A stretch of 64,000 nt of DNA, taken from assembly GCF_004886325.1 (NCBI RefSeq), contig NZ_QXFN01000005.1, positions 310,001-374,000 on the forward strand, given 5' to 3'. The DNA is from Cellulomonas telluris. GTDB lineage: Bacteria > Actinomycetota > Actinomycetes > Actinomycetales > Cellulomonadaceae. Both the position numbers and the translations under genes were made by a program. Shown piece by piece: positions 50,940 to 60,291 of this stretch (positions within the stretch are counted from its first letter, which is position 1; every line of letters begins with the position of its first letter). Under the pieces are notes generated by a model. The model ran no database searches, was not told the origin of the DNA, and saw only the letters and a list, made by a program, of their open reading frames with translations.

Positions 50940-51840
50940 CGGCGACGGGGCCGCGGGCACGTCGACGGGCGGCACGCTGACGCCGGCGGCGCTGCGCGCG
51001 TGGCCGCTGCCCGAGCCCACCGGGGGCAAGGACGCGCGGGGCGGCGTGCTCGTCGTCGGTGGTGCGCGCCGCACGCCGGGAGCCGCCATGCTCGCGGGGC
51101 TGGCGGCGCTGCGCGTCGGCGCGGGCCGGCTGACGCTCGCGGTCGCGGGGTCGCTCGCGCCGCACGTGGCGGTGGCGGTGCCGGAGGCGGGCGTCGTCGG
51201 GCTGCCAGAGGACGCGCACGGGTCGGTGACGGGTGCCGGTGACGGCGTCCTGGACGGCGAGCTCGCGCGCGCCGACGTCGTCGTCGTGGGACCGGGCCTG
51301 GACGCGCCGGACGGGACGCTCGCCGTGCTGCGTGCGGTCGTGGCGGGCACGGCCGGCGACGTGCCGCTCGTGCTCGACGCGTTCGCCCTCGGCGTCCTGC
51401 CGGACGCGCAGGACCTGCACGAGGCGCTGCGTGGCCGCACGGTGCTGACGCCGAACGCGACCGAGATGACGTACCTGCTGGGCCTGGACGACGGTGCCGA
51501 CGAGGACGGCGTGGACGACGGCGCCGCGGCCCGCGCCGCCGGGCGCTACGGCGTCGTGGTGGCGTGCGCCGGTGCCGTCGCCGCCCCGGACGGCCGGCGC
51601 TGGCGGTCGTCCACCGGGTACTCGGGGCTCGGCACCTCCGGCAGCGGCGACGTGCTGGCCGGGGCGGTCGGCGGGCTGCTGGCGCGCGGCGCCGACCCGG
51701 CGCAGGCGGCGTGCTTCGGCGTCGAGGCGCACGGCACCGCGGGCGACCGCCTCGCCGCGCGCGTCGGCCCGCAGGGCTACCTGGCCCGCGAGCTGCTGGA
51801 CGAGCTCCCCCGGGTCCTCGTCGAGCTGCGCGTCCGCTGA
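50932..51840 (+). CDS. nnrD: ADP-dependent (S)-NAD(P)H-hydrate dehydratase
   Basis: Protein of 302 aa that repairs hydrated NAD(P)H to the usable cofactor. Family segments: [33 protein letters not shown] (start and Gly-rich loop), [32 protein letters not shown] and the catalytic [15 protein letters not shown]. The N-terminal epimerase (NnrE) domain is absent and is not found nearby. GTG 50932 overlaps the previous stop. No terminator follows before luxS. Confidence 0.93.
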   Translation: MPDGDGAAGTSTGGTLTPAALRAWPLPEPTGGKDARGGVLVVGGARRTPGAAMLAGLAALRVGAGRLTLAVAGSLAPHVAVAVPEAGVVGLPEDAHGSVTGAGDGVLDGELARADVVVVGPGLDAPDGTLAVLRAVVAGTAGDVPLVLDAFALGVLPDAQDLHEALRGRTVLTPNATEMTYLLGLDDGADEDGVDDGAAARAAGRYGVVVACAGAVAAPDGRRWRSSTGYSGLGTSGSGDVLAGAVGGLLARGADPAQAACFGVEAHGTAGDRLAARVGPQGYLARELLDELPRVLVELRVR

Positions 51841-51913
51841 CTCCCCGGTGCCGTCCGGTCCGGCCGCCGGACCCGGAGGGCGATCCCGGCGCCGCATGGC
51901 GCAGACTGGTGAC

Positions 51914-52381
51914 GTGGACACCCCTCGCATGAACGTCGAGTCGTTCAACCTCGACCACCGCACCGTCGCCGCGCCGTACATCCGGCTCGCGGACCTCAAG
52001 GAGCTGCCGCACGGCGACGTGATCAGCAAGTTCGACGTGCGCTTCGCGCAGCCGAACCACGGGCACCTCGAGATGCCGGCCGTGCACTCCCTCGAGCACC
52101 TGTTCGCCGAGCACTCGCGCAACCACAGCGACCGCGTGCTCGACTTCTCCCCCATGGGCTGCCAGACCGGCTTCTACCTCATGCTCGAGGGCCGCTGGAG
52201 CCAGGAGGAGGTCGAGGAGCTCGTCGCCGGGACGCTCGAGGACGTCCTCGGCGCCACGGAGGTGCCGGCCGCGAACGAGACGCAGTGCGGCTGGGGCGCG
52301 AACCACACGCTCGAGGGCGCGCAGGACGTCGCGCGCGCGTTCCTCGCCGAGCGCTCGGGCTGGGCGCAGGTCACCGCGTGA
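51914..52381 (+). CDS. luxS: S-ribosylhomocysteine lyase
   Basis: Protein of 155 aa that splits S-ribosylhomocysteine into homocysteine and DPD, the precursor of AI-2. [22 protein letters not shown] (start region), [14 protein letters not shown] (zinc His ligands and catalytic Glu), [11 protein letters not shown] (active Cys) and [13 protein letters not shown] are intact. GTG 51914 and ATG 51929 are both possible. Its stop overlaps the mtnN start (GTGA), so substrate and product enzymes are coupled in one operon. Confidence 0.97.
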   Translation: MDTPRMNVESFNLDHRTVAAPYIRLADLKELPHGDVISKFDVRFAQPNHGHLEMPAVHSLEHLFAEHSRNHSDRVLDFSPMGCQTGFYLMLEGRWSQEEVEELVAGTLEDVLGATEVPAANETQCGWGANHTLEGAQDVARAFLAERSGWAQVTA

Positions 52382-53085
52382 GCGTCGACGCCGTCGTCGT
52401 GACGGCGATGGGCGTGGAGGCGACGCCGTTCCTCGAGCGCGCGAGCGCGGCCGAGGACGAGACGGAGGTCGCGGGCGCCCGCCGGCGGCTGCTGCACGTC
52501 GGCGACGCCCGGGTCCTGCTCGTCACGTGCGGCATCGGGCTCGTGAACTCCGCCACGGCCGCCGTCCTCGCGCTCGCCGAGCACACCCCCCGGGTCGTGG
52601 TCAGCGCCGGCTCGGCGGGCGGCATGGGCCTGGACGTGCGCGTGGGCGACGTCGTCGTCGGCGCCTCGACCGTGTACGGCGCCGCGGACGCGCGCGTCTT
52701 CGGGTACGCGCTCGGGCAGGTGCCGGGCATGCCGGCCCGGTACGACGCCGACCCGGCCCTGCTGGCCGCGGCCGGCGCCGCCGACCCGCACGGCCTGACC
52801 GTGCGCACGGGCACGATCCTGTCGAGCGACGTGTTCGTCGACGCCGAGCGCGTCGAGCCGCTGCGCGCCGCCTTCCCCGACGCCCTCGCGTGCGACATGG
52901 AGTCCGCGGCGCTCGCGCACGCCGCGCACCTGCTCGGCGTGCCGTTCCTGTCCGTGCGCGGCATCTCGGACCTGTGCGGCCCGATCGCCGGCGTCGACTT
53001 CGGCGCGCACGTCGACGACGCCGCCGAGCGGTCCGCGACGGTCGTCCTCGGCCTGCTGGACCAGGTGCTGGCGCCCGCCCGCTGA
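52378..53085 (+). CDS. mtnN: 5'-methylthioadenosine/S-adenosylhomocysteine nucleosidase-like protein
   Basis: Protein of 235 aa of the PNP-UDP phosphorylase 1 family. [50 protein letters not shown] with the Glu that binds ribose, and [10 protein letters not shown] with the catalytic Asp agree with MTA/SAH nucleosidase. This enzyme makes S-ribosylhomocysteine from SAH, the substrate of the LuxS encoded just before. Futalosine hydrolase is the close alternative, but the luxS coupling favours MtnN. A strong hairpin follows. Confidence 0.9.
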   Translation: MSVDAVVVTAMGVEATPFLERASAAEDETEVAGARRRLLHVGDARVLLVTCGIGLVNSATAAVLALAEHTPRVVVSAGSAGGMGLDVRVGDVVVGASTVYGAADARVFGYALGQVPGMPARYDADPALLAAAGAADPHGLTVRTGTILSSDVFVDAERVEPLRAAFPDALACDMESAALAHAAHLLGVPFLSVRGISDLCGPIAGVDFGAHVDDAAERSATVVLGLLDQVLAPAR

Positions 53086-53103
53086 GCACGCGCGACGCAC
53101 CCG

Positions 53104-53143
53104 TCGGGGGGTGGCGGCACCGGACGGTGCCGCCACCCCCCGA
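53104..53143 (+). terminator. Strong terminator after luxS-mtnN
   Basis: Perfect 18-bp stem (TCGGGGGGTGGCGGCACC and its complement) with loop GGAC, 19 bases after the mtnN stop. Confidence 0.88.
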
Positions 53144-53320
53144 TGAGTTCCGGGCACGGCCCGGGTCGGCAGCGGATGGCGACGACGCGCCGGCGGAATC
53201 ACCTCGACCGCCGCGGGGTTGTCGCCAGAGACTTCGGTCCTACCCCCGACGACGTGGCCGCCGCCCGGCGGCTCCCGCGCGCCCGCGCACCGTACGACCC
53301 TCGACCTGACAGGTGGCACC

Positions 53321-54859
53321 GTGACCGACCAGAACCTCGACGCCTCGACCGCCACGGTCGACGAACGTCCGGCGACGCCGGCACCGGCTCCGGCGGGGCC
53401 GACCACCGGCCCGGAGGGCACCGTCCCCGCCGCGATGTCCGCCCGCGACCGCCTCGCGGTCGCCCTGCTCCTGGTGTCGACGTTCGTCGTCATCCTCAAC
53501 GAGACGATCATGGGCGTGGCGCTGCCCCGGCTGCGCGACGACCTCGGCGTGACGGCGTCCGCCGCGCAGTGGCTGACGACCGGCTTCCTGCTGACGATGG
53601 CCGTGGTCATCCCGGTCACGGGCTTCCTGCTGCAGCGCCTGACGACGCGGCAGGCGTACCTCGGCGCGATGGGCGCGTTCTCGCTCGGCACGCTGATCTG
53701 CGCGGTCGCCCCCGGGTTCGAGCTGCTGCTCGCCGGCCGCGTCGTGCAGGCGCTCGGCACGGCCGTCATGCTGCCGCTGCTCATGACGACGGTGATGAAC
53801 GTGACGCCGCCCGAGGGCCGCGGCCGCACGATGGGCAACATCTCGGTCGTCATCTCGGTCGCGCCCGCCATCGGCCCGACGGTGTCCGGCCTCATCCTGT
53901 CCGTGCTCAGCTGGCGGTGGATGTTCGGGATCGTGCTGCCGATCGCCGTCGCCGCGCTCGTGCTCGGCGCGGCGCGCCTGCCGAACGTCACCGAGACCCG
54001 CTGGGCCCGCGTCGACGTGCTGTCCGTGGTGCTGTCCGCGATCGGCTTCGGCGGTCTGGTGTTCGGGCTCTCGCACATCGGCGAGGCGGCCGCGGCGGGC
54101 GGTGTCGACGCGATCACCGTCGGCGCGATCCTCGTCGGGCTCGCGGGTCTGACCGTGTTCGTGGTGCGTCAGCTGCGGCTGCAGCGGCGGGACGACGCGC
54201 TGCTCGACCTGCGCACGTTCCGCATCCGGACGTTCGCGGTCGGCGTCGCGCTGATGGCCGTGATGATGATGTCGCTGTTCGGCTCGATCATCATGCTGCC
54301 GATCTACGCGCAGGACGTGCTCGGCCTCGACACGCTGCGCACGGGCCTGCTGCTGCTGCCGGGCGGTCTGCTCATGGGTCTGCTCGCGCCGATCGTCGGC
54401 CGCGCGTACGACCGCGTGGGGCCTCGCCCGCTGCTCGTGCCGGGCACGGTGCTCGTGTCGGCCGCCGTGTGGGCGATGGCGCTCCTGCTGCGCGAGGGCG
54501 GCTCCCCGTGGGTGCTCGTCGGCGCCCACCTGACGATGTCCGCGGGCCTCGCGCTCGTGTTCACGCCGCTGTTCACCTCCGCGCTGGGGTCGGTGCCGCA
54601 GAAGCTGTACTCGCACGGCAGCGCGGTCATCGGCACGGTGCAGCAGGTCGCCGGCGCGGCGGGCACCGCGGTGTTCGTCACCGTGCTCACGGCGGTCTCG
54701 ACCGGGCTCGCGGCCGAGGGCGCCGGCGCGGTCACCGCGACCGCCGGCGGCGTGCGCGGCGCGTTCCTGCTCGGCGCGGTGCTGTCGCTGCCCGCGATCG
54801 CGGCGGCGCTGCTCGTGCGGCCCGCACCGGCGGGCGCGGAGCGGCCCGTCGGGCACTGA
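53321..54859 (+). CDS. MFS transporter, DHA2/EmrB-type 14-helix drug exporter
   Basis: Protein of 512 aa with about 14 membrane helices. Helix 1 is LAVALLLVSTFVVILNETIMGVALP (an acidic residue in the membrane, as in EmrB/QacA), motif B-like GRVVQALGTAVMLPLLMTTV, and motif C-like ISVAPAIGPTVSGLIL mark drug:H+ antiporters. The N-terminal 40 residues are Thr/Pro-rich. AGGTGG precedes GTG 53321; an in-frame upstream start at 53219 is unlikely. Substrate unknown. Convergent with the esterase genes. Confidence 0.9.
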   Translation: MTDQNLDASTATVDERPATPAPAPAGPTTGPEGTVPAAMSARDRLAVALLLVSTFVVILNETIMGVALPRLRDDLGVTASAAQWLTTGFLLTMAVVIPVTGFLLQRLTTRQAYLGAMGAFSLGTLICAVAPGFELLLAGRVVQALGTAVMLPLLMTTVMNVTPPEGRGRTMGNISVVISVAPAIGPTVSGLILSVLSWRWMFGIVLPIAVAALVLGAARLPNVTETRWARVDVLSVVLSAIGFGGLVFGLSHIGEAAAAGGVDAITVGAILVGLAGLTVFVVRQLRLQRRDDALLDLRTFRIRTFAVGVALMAVMMMSLFGSIIMLPIYAQDVLGLDTLRTGLLLLPGGLLMGLLAPIVGRAYDRVGPRPLLVPGTVLVSAAVWAMALLLREGGSPWVLVGAHLTMSAGLALVFTPLFTSALGSVPQKLYSHGSAVIGTVQQVAGAAGTAVFVTVLTAVSTGLAAEGAGAVTATAGGVRGAFLLGAVLSLPAIAAALLVRPAPAGAERPVGH

Positions 54860-54890
54860 CCCGCCGGGCACCGACCCGCCCGGCCTCCGC

Positions 54891-55886
54891 TCAGCGCGAG
54901 GCGCCCCGGGGCCCGTCGACGTCACCGTCGGCGGGCCCCGGCGCGTCCGGTCCTGCCGGCTCGCTCGCCGGCACGTCCCGTGCCGGTCGCGGCGTGGCGG
55001 CCGCCGCCGCGACGACGTCCACCGCGGTGGCGACCATCCCGTCCCCCGCGACCTCGCCCGCGCCCGCGTGCCCGTGGGCGGCCCGCACGGCGTCGACGGC
55101 CGCGGCGCTCGGCGGCACCTGCGACCGGTCGCGCCAGGCCGCGGCGAGCCGCCCGACCCCGTCGAGCACGACGGCGTGCACGCGCGCGTCGGCGAGGGGC
55201 GCGAAGTGCCCGTCCACCGGCAGCCGCACGTTCGCTGCCGCCCCGGAGAGCCGGCTGCCGCCCGGCACGTGCGGGTCGAAGCGGGCGTACACCGACCAGA
55301 TGCGCGCGTTCGCGGCGACCTGACGGGCCAGCGCGAGGATGTCGGGGTCCACCGGCGAGAGCGCCCGCACGGCGCGCACGGGGAACCAGCGCGCGTACAC
55401 CGACCCCGAGAACGGCGTGTTCACGGCGACCATCCCCGCGAGCCGGTCGCCGACCCCCGGGGTGCCGAGCACGAGCTTGCCGATGAGCCCGCCCTTGGAG
55501 TGCGCGACGAGGACGACGTCGTCGAGGTCGAGCTCCGCGAGCCGGTCGCGGACGCGCCGGGCGGACTCCTCGAGCCCGCGGCCGTTGTAGCCGAGCGCCG
55601 GGACCGCGTGCACCGGGTGCCCCGCGCCGTGCAGCGCCCGCACGAGGCCGTCCATGACCGGCCACGTCTCGTAGATGCCCGGCAGCAGCAGCACGGGGGC
55701 CCGCGTGCCCGTGGCGAGGTCCTCGGGCAGCGGCGGCGCGAGCGTCGCGCGCGCCTGCGCCCCGACGATCCACGCGTAGTCCCGCGCCCACGCCACGGCC
55801 TGCTCGGCACGCCGGCGCCAGCCGACGCGCACGCCCGGCTCCTGCTCCTGCGCCGGCGCGCCGGCACCCCCCTGCGCGTCGCTCAC
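54891..55886 (-). CDS. Alpha/beta-hydrolase (lipase/esterase-like), third gene of putA operon
   Basis: Protein of 331 aa. VLLLPGIYETWPVMDGLVRALHG (oxyanion strand), the nucleophile elbow VAHSKGGLIGKLVLG, and AVNTPFSGSVYARWFP are typical of cytosolic acyl-hydrolases of the triacylglycerol lipase/PGAP1-like type. The C-terminal 60 residues are Pro/Ala-rich and disordered. GTG 55886 overlaps the upstream stop (GTGA). No signal peptide. Function unknown. Confidence 0.85.
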   Translation of the reverse strand: MSDAQGGAGAPAQEQEPGVRVGWRRRAEQAVAWARDYAWIVGAQARATLAPPLPEDLATGTRAPVLLLPGIYETWPVMDGLVRALHGAGHPVHAVPALGYNGRGLEESARRVRDRLAELDLDDVVLVAHSKGGLIGKLVLGTPGVGDRLAGMVAVNTPFSGSVYARWFPVRAVRALSPVDPDILALARQVAANARIWSVYARFDPHVPGGSRLSGAAANVRLPVDGHFAPLADARVHAVVLDGVGRLAAAWRDRSQVPPSAAAVDAVRAAHGHAGAGEVAGDGMVATAVDVVAAAAATPRPARDVPASEPAGPDAPGPADGDVDGPRGASR

Positions 55887-56668
55887 CGGTCCTGGTGCTC
55901 CCGGATCAGCGCGGCGACCTCGCGCGCGTGGTTCGCGAACACCGCGTGGCCGCCGCCCGGCACCTCGGCCCACCGGCCGTCCGGCGCCGCCGCGGCGACC
56001 TGCTGCACCCAGGGGCGCGGGGCGATGCGGTCGTGCTCGCCGCGGACGACCAGGACCGGCACCGGCACCTGCTGGATCCGCTCCTCGGTCCGGTACTCGA
56101 GCATGCTGGGCAGCACCAGCCCGTACCAGAGCGCCCCGGACTGCAGGTAGTCGACGAGGATCGTCTGCCGGGTCCGCGGGGACTCGTGCACCGCGGTGCG
56201 CAGCAGGCGCAGCCCCTGCCGGACCGCCGAGCGCGCGGCGGGGTCCGTGGTGGGACCGACGAGCACGGCGCGGCCGGCGACGTCCGGCGCCTTCGCCAGG
56301 AGCTCGGTGACGACCTGGGCGCCCATCGAGTGCCCCAGGACCGTCGGCCGGTCCAGCCCGGCGCGCCGCAGCCAGCGCTCCACGACGCCGGCGAAGTCCT
56401 CCACGTCGAGCCGGCGGTCGGGCCGCGGGACGTCGCCGAAGCCGGGCAGGTCGAGCATGTGCACGACCCCGGCACCCGCGAGCTCGCCGGCGAGCGGCTG
56501 GAAGTAGTGCGACGAGACGCCGATGCCGTGCACCAGCACCACGTCCCGGCGCTCCTGCGGCGGGACGCGGTCGAGGCTGTCGCGCCAGCACGTCCACGTG
56601 CGCAGCGGCAGCCCGTCGACGAGCAGCCGGTCGATGCGGACGTTGAGACCGCTGGGGACGGGGATCAC
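55883..56668 (-). CDS. Alpha/beta-fold hydrolase, second gene of putA operon
   Basis: Protein of 261 aa. VVLVHGIGVSSHYFQPLAGEL, DLPGFGDVPRPDRRLD, GHSMGAQVVTELL (Ser nucleophile) and VLVVRGEHDRIAP with the acid, then GGGHAVFANHA with His, form a complete catalytic triad. It could be an esterase or lactonase; there is no direct link to proline known to me. It overlaps both neighbours by four bases (GTGA), so expression with putA is tightly coupled. Confidence 0.87.
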   Translation of the reverse strand: MIPVPSGLNVRIDRLLVDGLPLRTWTCWRDSLDRVPPQERRDVVLVHGIGVSSHYFQPLAGELAGAGVVHMLDLPGFGDVPRPDRRLDVEDFAGVVERWLRRAGLDRPTVLGHSMGAQVVTELLAKAPDVAGRAVLVGPTTDPAARSAVRQGLRLLRTAVHESPRTRQTILVDYLQSGALWYGLVLPSMLEYRTEERIQQVPVPVLVVRGEHDRIAPRPWVQQVAAAAPDGRWAEVPGGGHAVFANHAREVAALIREHQDR

Positions 56669-59600
56669 AGGGCCTCCACGACCTGGTCGGCGAGCGGGTC
56701 GGGGGTGCCGAAGCGGTGCGCGGTGACGCTCACGGCCTGCTCGCGCACGAACGCGAGCAGCTCGACGAGCCCGGACGACGTGACGGGACCGCCGTAGACG
56801 GTCACGTCGGCGCGTCCCTCGGCGGCGCGCGCGGCCGCGGCCGCGTCCCCGCCGACCAGCCGGACGCGGCCGTCCGGCACGTGCGGCAGGTCCGCGGCCC
56901 ACGCCTCGTCGTCCTGCACGTGCACGTCGAAGCCGGCGTCCGCCACGGCCGCGGCCAGGGCGGTCGGCAGCGGCGCGGGGACGCTGACCTCGCCGGTGGA
57001 GCCCGCGGTCAGCCCGGCCGCGAGCACGCGCAGCAGGTCGGCGACGGGCGCGCCCTCGGCGAGCCGGACGTGGACCGGCACGGGCAGGTGCCGCAGCACG
57101 TCGCGCTCGGGCTCCAGGCCCGTGACGTCGCGCGGCACGCCGAGGTCCGTGGCCCACACGTGCGCGGCCGCGGCGGCGGCCCCCCGCACGGCCCGCAGGT
57201 CCGCGGGCGGCAGGCCCGCCGCGTCGGCCGCGTCGAGCAGCGCCGCGACGGGCGGAGGCAGGGTGGCGTCCGGCGCCGGGACGGCGGTCGCGGGGTCGTC
57301 GGCCCAGGTGCCGAAGCCGAACAGGTAGTGCGGCCCGCCCGCCTTGGTCGTCGGCCCGACGACCGACCGCTTCCACCCGCCGAAGGGCTGGCGCTGCACG
57401 ATGGCGCCGGTGATGCCGCGGTTCACGTAGACGTTGCCCGCCTGCACGCGGGCGAGCCAGTAGGTGATCTCGTCGGGGTCGAGCGAGTGCAGACCCGCCG
57501 TGAGGCCGTAGTCCACGTCGTTCTGCAGCGCGATCGCCTCGTCCAGGGTGTCGGCGGTCATCACCGCGAGCACGGGGCCGAACCACTCGGTGCGGTGCGC
57601 CTCGGAGCCGGGCCGCACCCCCACCCGCACGCCGGGCGTCCACAGCCGGCCCTCGTCGTCGAGGCGGCGCGGCTCGACGGCCCACCGCTCCCCCGGGCCG
57701 AGCGTCGTCAGGCCGTCGAGGAGCTTGCCGGACGCGGGCTCGACGAGCGGGCCCATCTGGGTGCGCGGGTCGTGCGGCCACCCGACCTGCAGCGAGGTCA
57801 CGGCGTCGAGCAGCTGCGTGCGGAACCGGCGCGACCGGGCGACCGAGCCGACCAGCACGACGAGCGACGCCGCGGAGCACTTCTGCCCGGCGTGGCCGAA
57901 CGCCGACGCCACGACGTCCTTGACCGCCAGGTCGAGGTCCGCGGACGGCGTGACGACGATCGCGTTCTTGCCCGACGTCTCGGCGAGCAGCGGCAGGTCG
58001 GGGCGCATCGAGCGGAACAGCTCGGCGGTCTCCCACGAGCCGGTGAGCACGACGCGCTCGACCCGGGGGTCGGACACGAGCGCCGAGCCGAGGGTCGACT
58101 CCTCGACGTCGACGAGGTGCAGCACGTCGCGCGGCACACCGGCCGCCCACAGCGTCTCCGCGAGCACGGCGCCGCAGCGCCGCGCGGGCGGGGCGGGCTT
58201 GAGCACGACGGCCGACCCGGCCGCGAGCGCCGCCAGGACGGAGCCCGCGGGGATCGCGACGGGGAAGTTCCACGGCGGCGTGACGACGGTCAGGCGCGCC
58301 GGGGCGAACCGGGCCCCGGGCACGTGCTCCAGCTCGGCAGCGCGGTCCGCGTAGTACCGGGCGAAGTCGACCGCCTCGGAGACCTCCGGGTCGCCCTGGT
58401 CGAGGGTCTTGCCCGCCTCCGACGCCATGACCTCGAGCAGGTCGGCCCGGCGGGCCTCGAGCGCGTCCGCCGCGGCGCGCAGCACCGCGCGCCGGCCCGC
58501 GCCGCCCCGCGCGGACCAGCCCGCCGACGCGGCGACGGCCTCGGCCAGGACGCGGTCGAGCGCGTCGGCGTCGTGGAGGCGGGCGGCGGCCAGGGTGTCG
58601 GTGCCGAGCGTGGAGCCGGGCGCCCGGCCCAGGATCGCGCGGGCCCAGTCGCGGTTGGCGGGGACCGCCGGGTCGGTGTCGGGGGCGTTCGCGAACGGGG
58701 CGAGCCCCACGGGCGCGGGCGGCAGGGACCGGTCCTGCGTGCGGTGCGGCGCCGGGACCGCGTCGTCGAGGGCGCGCAGCGCGGCCGAGAACCGGGCCCG
58801 CTCGCGCTCGAACGCCGAGGCGTCGTCGGCCAGGTCGAACGCGGCGGACATGAAGTTCTCCGGGCTCGCCCCCTCCTCGAGGCGGCGCACGAGGTAGGCG
58901 ATCGCGACGTCGAACTCGCGCGGGTGCACGACCGGCACGTAGAGGACGAGGCGCCCGACCTCCTGCCGCACGACGTCCGCCTGCGCCTGCGCCATGCCGA
59001 GGAGCATCTCGACGTCCATCGCGTCCTCGACGCCGCGCGAGCGGGCGAGCAGCCACGCGAGCGCGAGGTCGAACAGGTTGTGCCCGGCGACGCCGAGGCG
59101 GACGGCGTCCACCGCGTCGGGGCGCAGGGCGACGTCGAGCAGGCGCTTGTACTGCGTGTCCGTCTCCTGCTTCGTGGACCACGTGGCGAGCGGCCAGCCG
59201 TGCATCGCGGCCTCGACGCGCTCCATCGGCAGGTTCGCGCCCTTGACCAGCCGCACCTTGACCGGCGCGCCGCCGCGGGCACGCCGCGCCCGGGCCCACT
59301 CCTGCAGCCGGAGCATCGCGCCGACCGCGTCGGGCAGGTACGCCTGCAGCACGATCCCGCCGGACCAGCCCAGCAGCGCGGGCCGGTCGAGCAGCCGCGT
59401 GAACACCGCGACCGTCAGGTCGAGGTCGCGGTACTCCTCCATGTCGAGGTTGACGAACGTGTTCGTCGCCGCGGCCCGCTCGTACAGCGGGGCGAGCCGC
59501 TCGACGACCTCGTCGACTGCCTCGTCGAAGGCGTACGGCGCGTGCGGCGCGACCGCCGCCGACACCTTGACCGACACGTAGTCGACGTCGTCGCGCTCCA

Positions 59601-60249
59601 CGAGCGCCCGGATGCCGGCCAGGCGCCGGTCCGCCTCGCGGCGGCCGAGCACGGCCTCGCCGAGCAGGTTGAGGTTGAGCTGCACGCCGGGCCGGCGCAG
59701 GCGGGCGATCGCCGGGCCGAGGCGGGCGTCGCTGGCGTCGACGAGGAGGTGGCCGACCATCGCGCGCAGCGCCCGCCGCACGACCGGCACGACGAGCCCC
59801 GGGGCCACGCGCGCCGCCACCGCACCCGCCCGCACCCCGAGGCGCAGGTGCGGGGCGAGGAAGGCGGGCGTGCGCCGCGCCAGCGCGGCGAGCTCACGGG
59901 CGGCGACGCGGTCGTCCTCGGGGCGCACGACGCGGTCGACGAAGCCGACCGTGAACGCCAGCCCCTCGGGGTCGGCCAGCACGTCGGCCAGCTGCCGGGC
60001 CGCCGGGTCGACCGGGCCGGACGCGCTGGCGTCCAGCCAGCGGCGGACCAGCGCCACGGCGTCGTCCTCGAGGCGGCGCAGGTCGTCGGGGCCGTACCGT
60101 GCGTCCGCGGTGCCGGCGGCGGTGCGGGTGGTGCCGGCGGCGGTGCGGGTGGTGCCGGCGGCGGTGCGGGTGGTGCCGGCGGTGGTGCGGGCCGCGCGCG
60201 GCCCGGTGGGGCCGGTGGTGCGGTCGTCGGTGCGGTCGTCGACGGTCAC
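56665..60249 (-). CDS. putA: Bifunctional proline dehydrogenase / L-glutamate-gamma-semialdehyde dehydrogenase
   Basis: Protein of 1194 aa that oxidises proline to glutamate in two steps. The proline-dehydrogenase barrel (about 130-460) has YVSVKVSAAVAPHAPYAF, FVNLDMEEYRDLDLTVAVF and KVRLVKGANLPMER. The aldehyde dehydrogenase (about 520-1000) has TPPWNFPVAIPAGSVLAALAAGSAVVLKPAP, LLAETSGKNAIVV (Glu) and HAGQKCSAASLVV (catalytic Cys). No N-terminal DNA-binding domain is present. A 21-bp repeat near the 5' end adds TTRTAAG-type heptads. GGAGAG precedes GTG 60249. It heads a three-gene operon with two hydrolases. Confidence 0.95.
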   Translation of the reverse strand: MTVDDRTDDRTTGPTGPRAARTTAGTTRTAAGTTRTAAGTTRTAAGTADARYGPDDLRRLEDDAVALVRRWLDASASGPVDPAARQLADVLADPEGLAFTVGFVDRVVRPEDDRVAARELAALARRTPAFLAPHLRLGVRAGAVAARVAPGLVVPVVRRALRAMVGHLLVDASDARLGPAIARLRRPGVQLNLNLLGEAVLGRREADRRLAGIRALVERDDVDYVSVKVSAAVAPHAPYAFDEAVDEVVERLAPLYERAAATNTFVNLDMEEYRDLDLTVAVFTRLLDRPALLGWSGGIVLQAYLPDAVGAMLRLQEWARARRARGGAPVKVRLVKGANLPMERVEAAMHGWPLATWSTKQETDTQYKRLLDVALRPDAVDAVRLGVAGHNLFDLALAWLLARSRGVEDAMDVEMLLGMAQAQADVVRQEVGRLVLYVPVVHPREFDVAIAYLVRRLEEGASPENFMSAAFDLADDASAFERERARFSAALRALDDAVPAPHRTQDRSLPPAPVGLAPFANAPDTDPAVPANRDWARAILGRAPGSTLGTDTLAAARLHDADALDRVLAEAVAASAGWSARGGAGRRAVLRAAADALEARRADLLEVMASEAGKTLDQGDPEVSEAVDFARYYADRAAELEHVPGARFAPARLTVVTPPWNFPVAIPAGSVLAALAAGSAVVLKPAPPARRCGAVLAETLWAAGVPRDVLHLVDVEESTLGSALVSDPRVERVVLTGSWETAELFRSMRPDLPLLAETSGKNAIVVTPSADLDLAVKDVVASAFGHAGQKCSAASLVVLVGSVARSRRFRTQLLDAVTSLQVGWPHDPRTQMGPLVEPASGKLLDGLTTLGPGERWAVEPRRLDDEGRLWTPGVRVGVRPGSEAHRTEWFGPVLAVMTADTLDEAIALQNDVDYGLTAGLHSLDPDEITYWLARVQAGNVYVNRGITGAIVQRQPFGGWKRSVVGPTTKAGGPHYLFGFGTWADDPATAVPAPDATLPPPVAALLDAADAAGLPPADLRAVRGAAAAAAHVWATDLGVPRDVTGLEPERDVLRHLPVPVHVRLAEGAPVADLLRVLAAGLTAGSTGEVSVPAPLPTALAAAVADAGFDVHVQDDEAWAADLPHVPDGRVRLVGGDAAAAARAAEGRADVTVYGGPVTSSGLVELLAFVREQAVSVTAHRFGTPDPLADQVVEAL
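60110..60193. repeat. 21-bp in-frame tandem repeat in putA
   Basis: Three identical 21-base units (GTGCCGGCGGCGGTGCGGGTG on the plus strand) starting at 60110, 60131 and 60152, and a fourth with two changes. Each encodes seven residues of a Thr/Ala/Gly-rich N-terminal stretch. Confidence 0.9.
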
Positions 60250-60291
60250 GTGCTCTCCGGGGTCGGGGGTACGCGAGGGTCGCCCGCGTGA

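Noticed and set aside
52378-53085. Futalosine hydrolase instead of MtnN
   Set aside because: The overlap with luxS provides a direct metabolic link to SAH nucleosidase, and no menaquinone genes are nearby.
55883-59299. Minus-strand frame of 1138 codons overlapping putA
   Set aside because: Composition is Arg/Pro/Gly-rich and it is out of frame with putA; only the terminal alpha/beta-hydrolase part is real.
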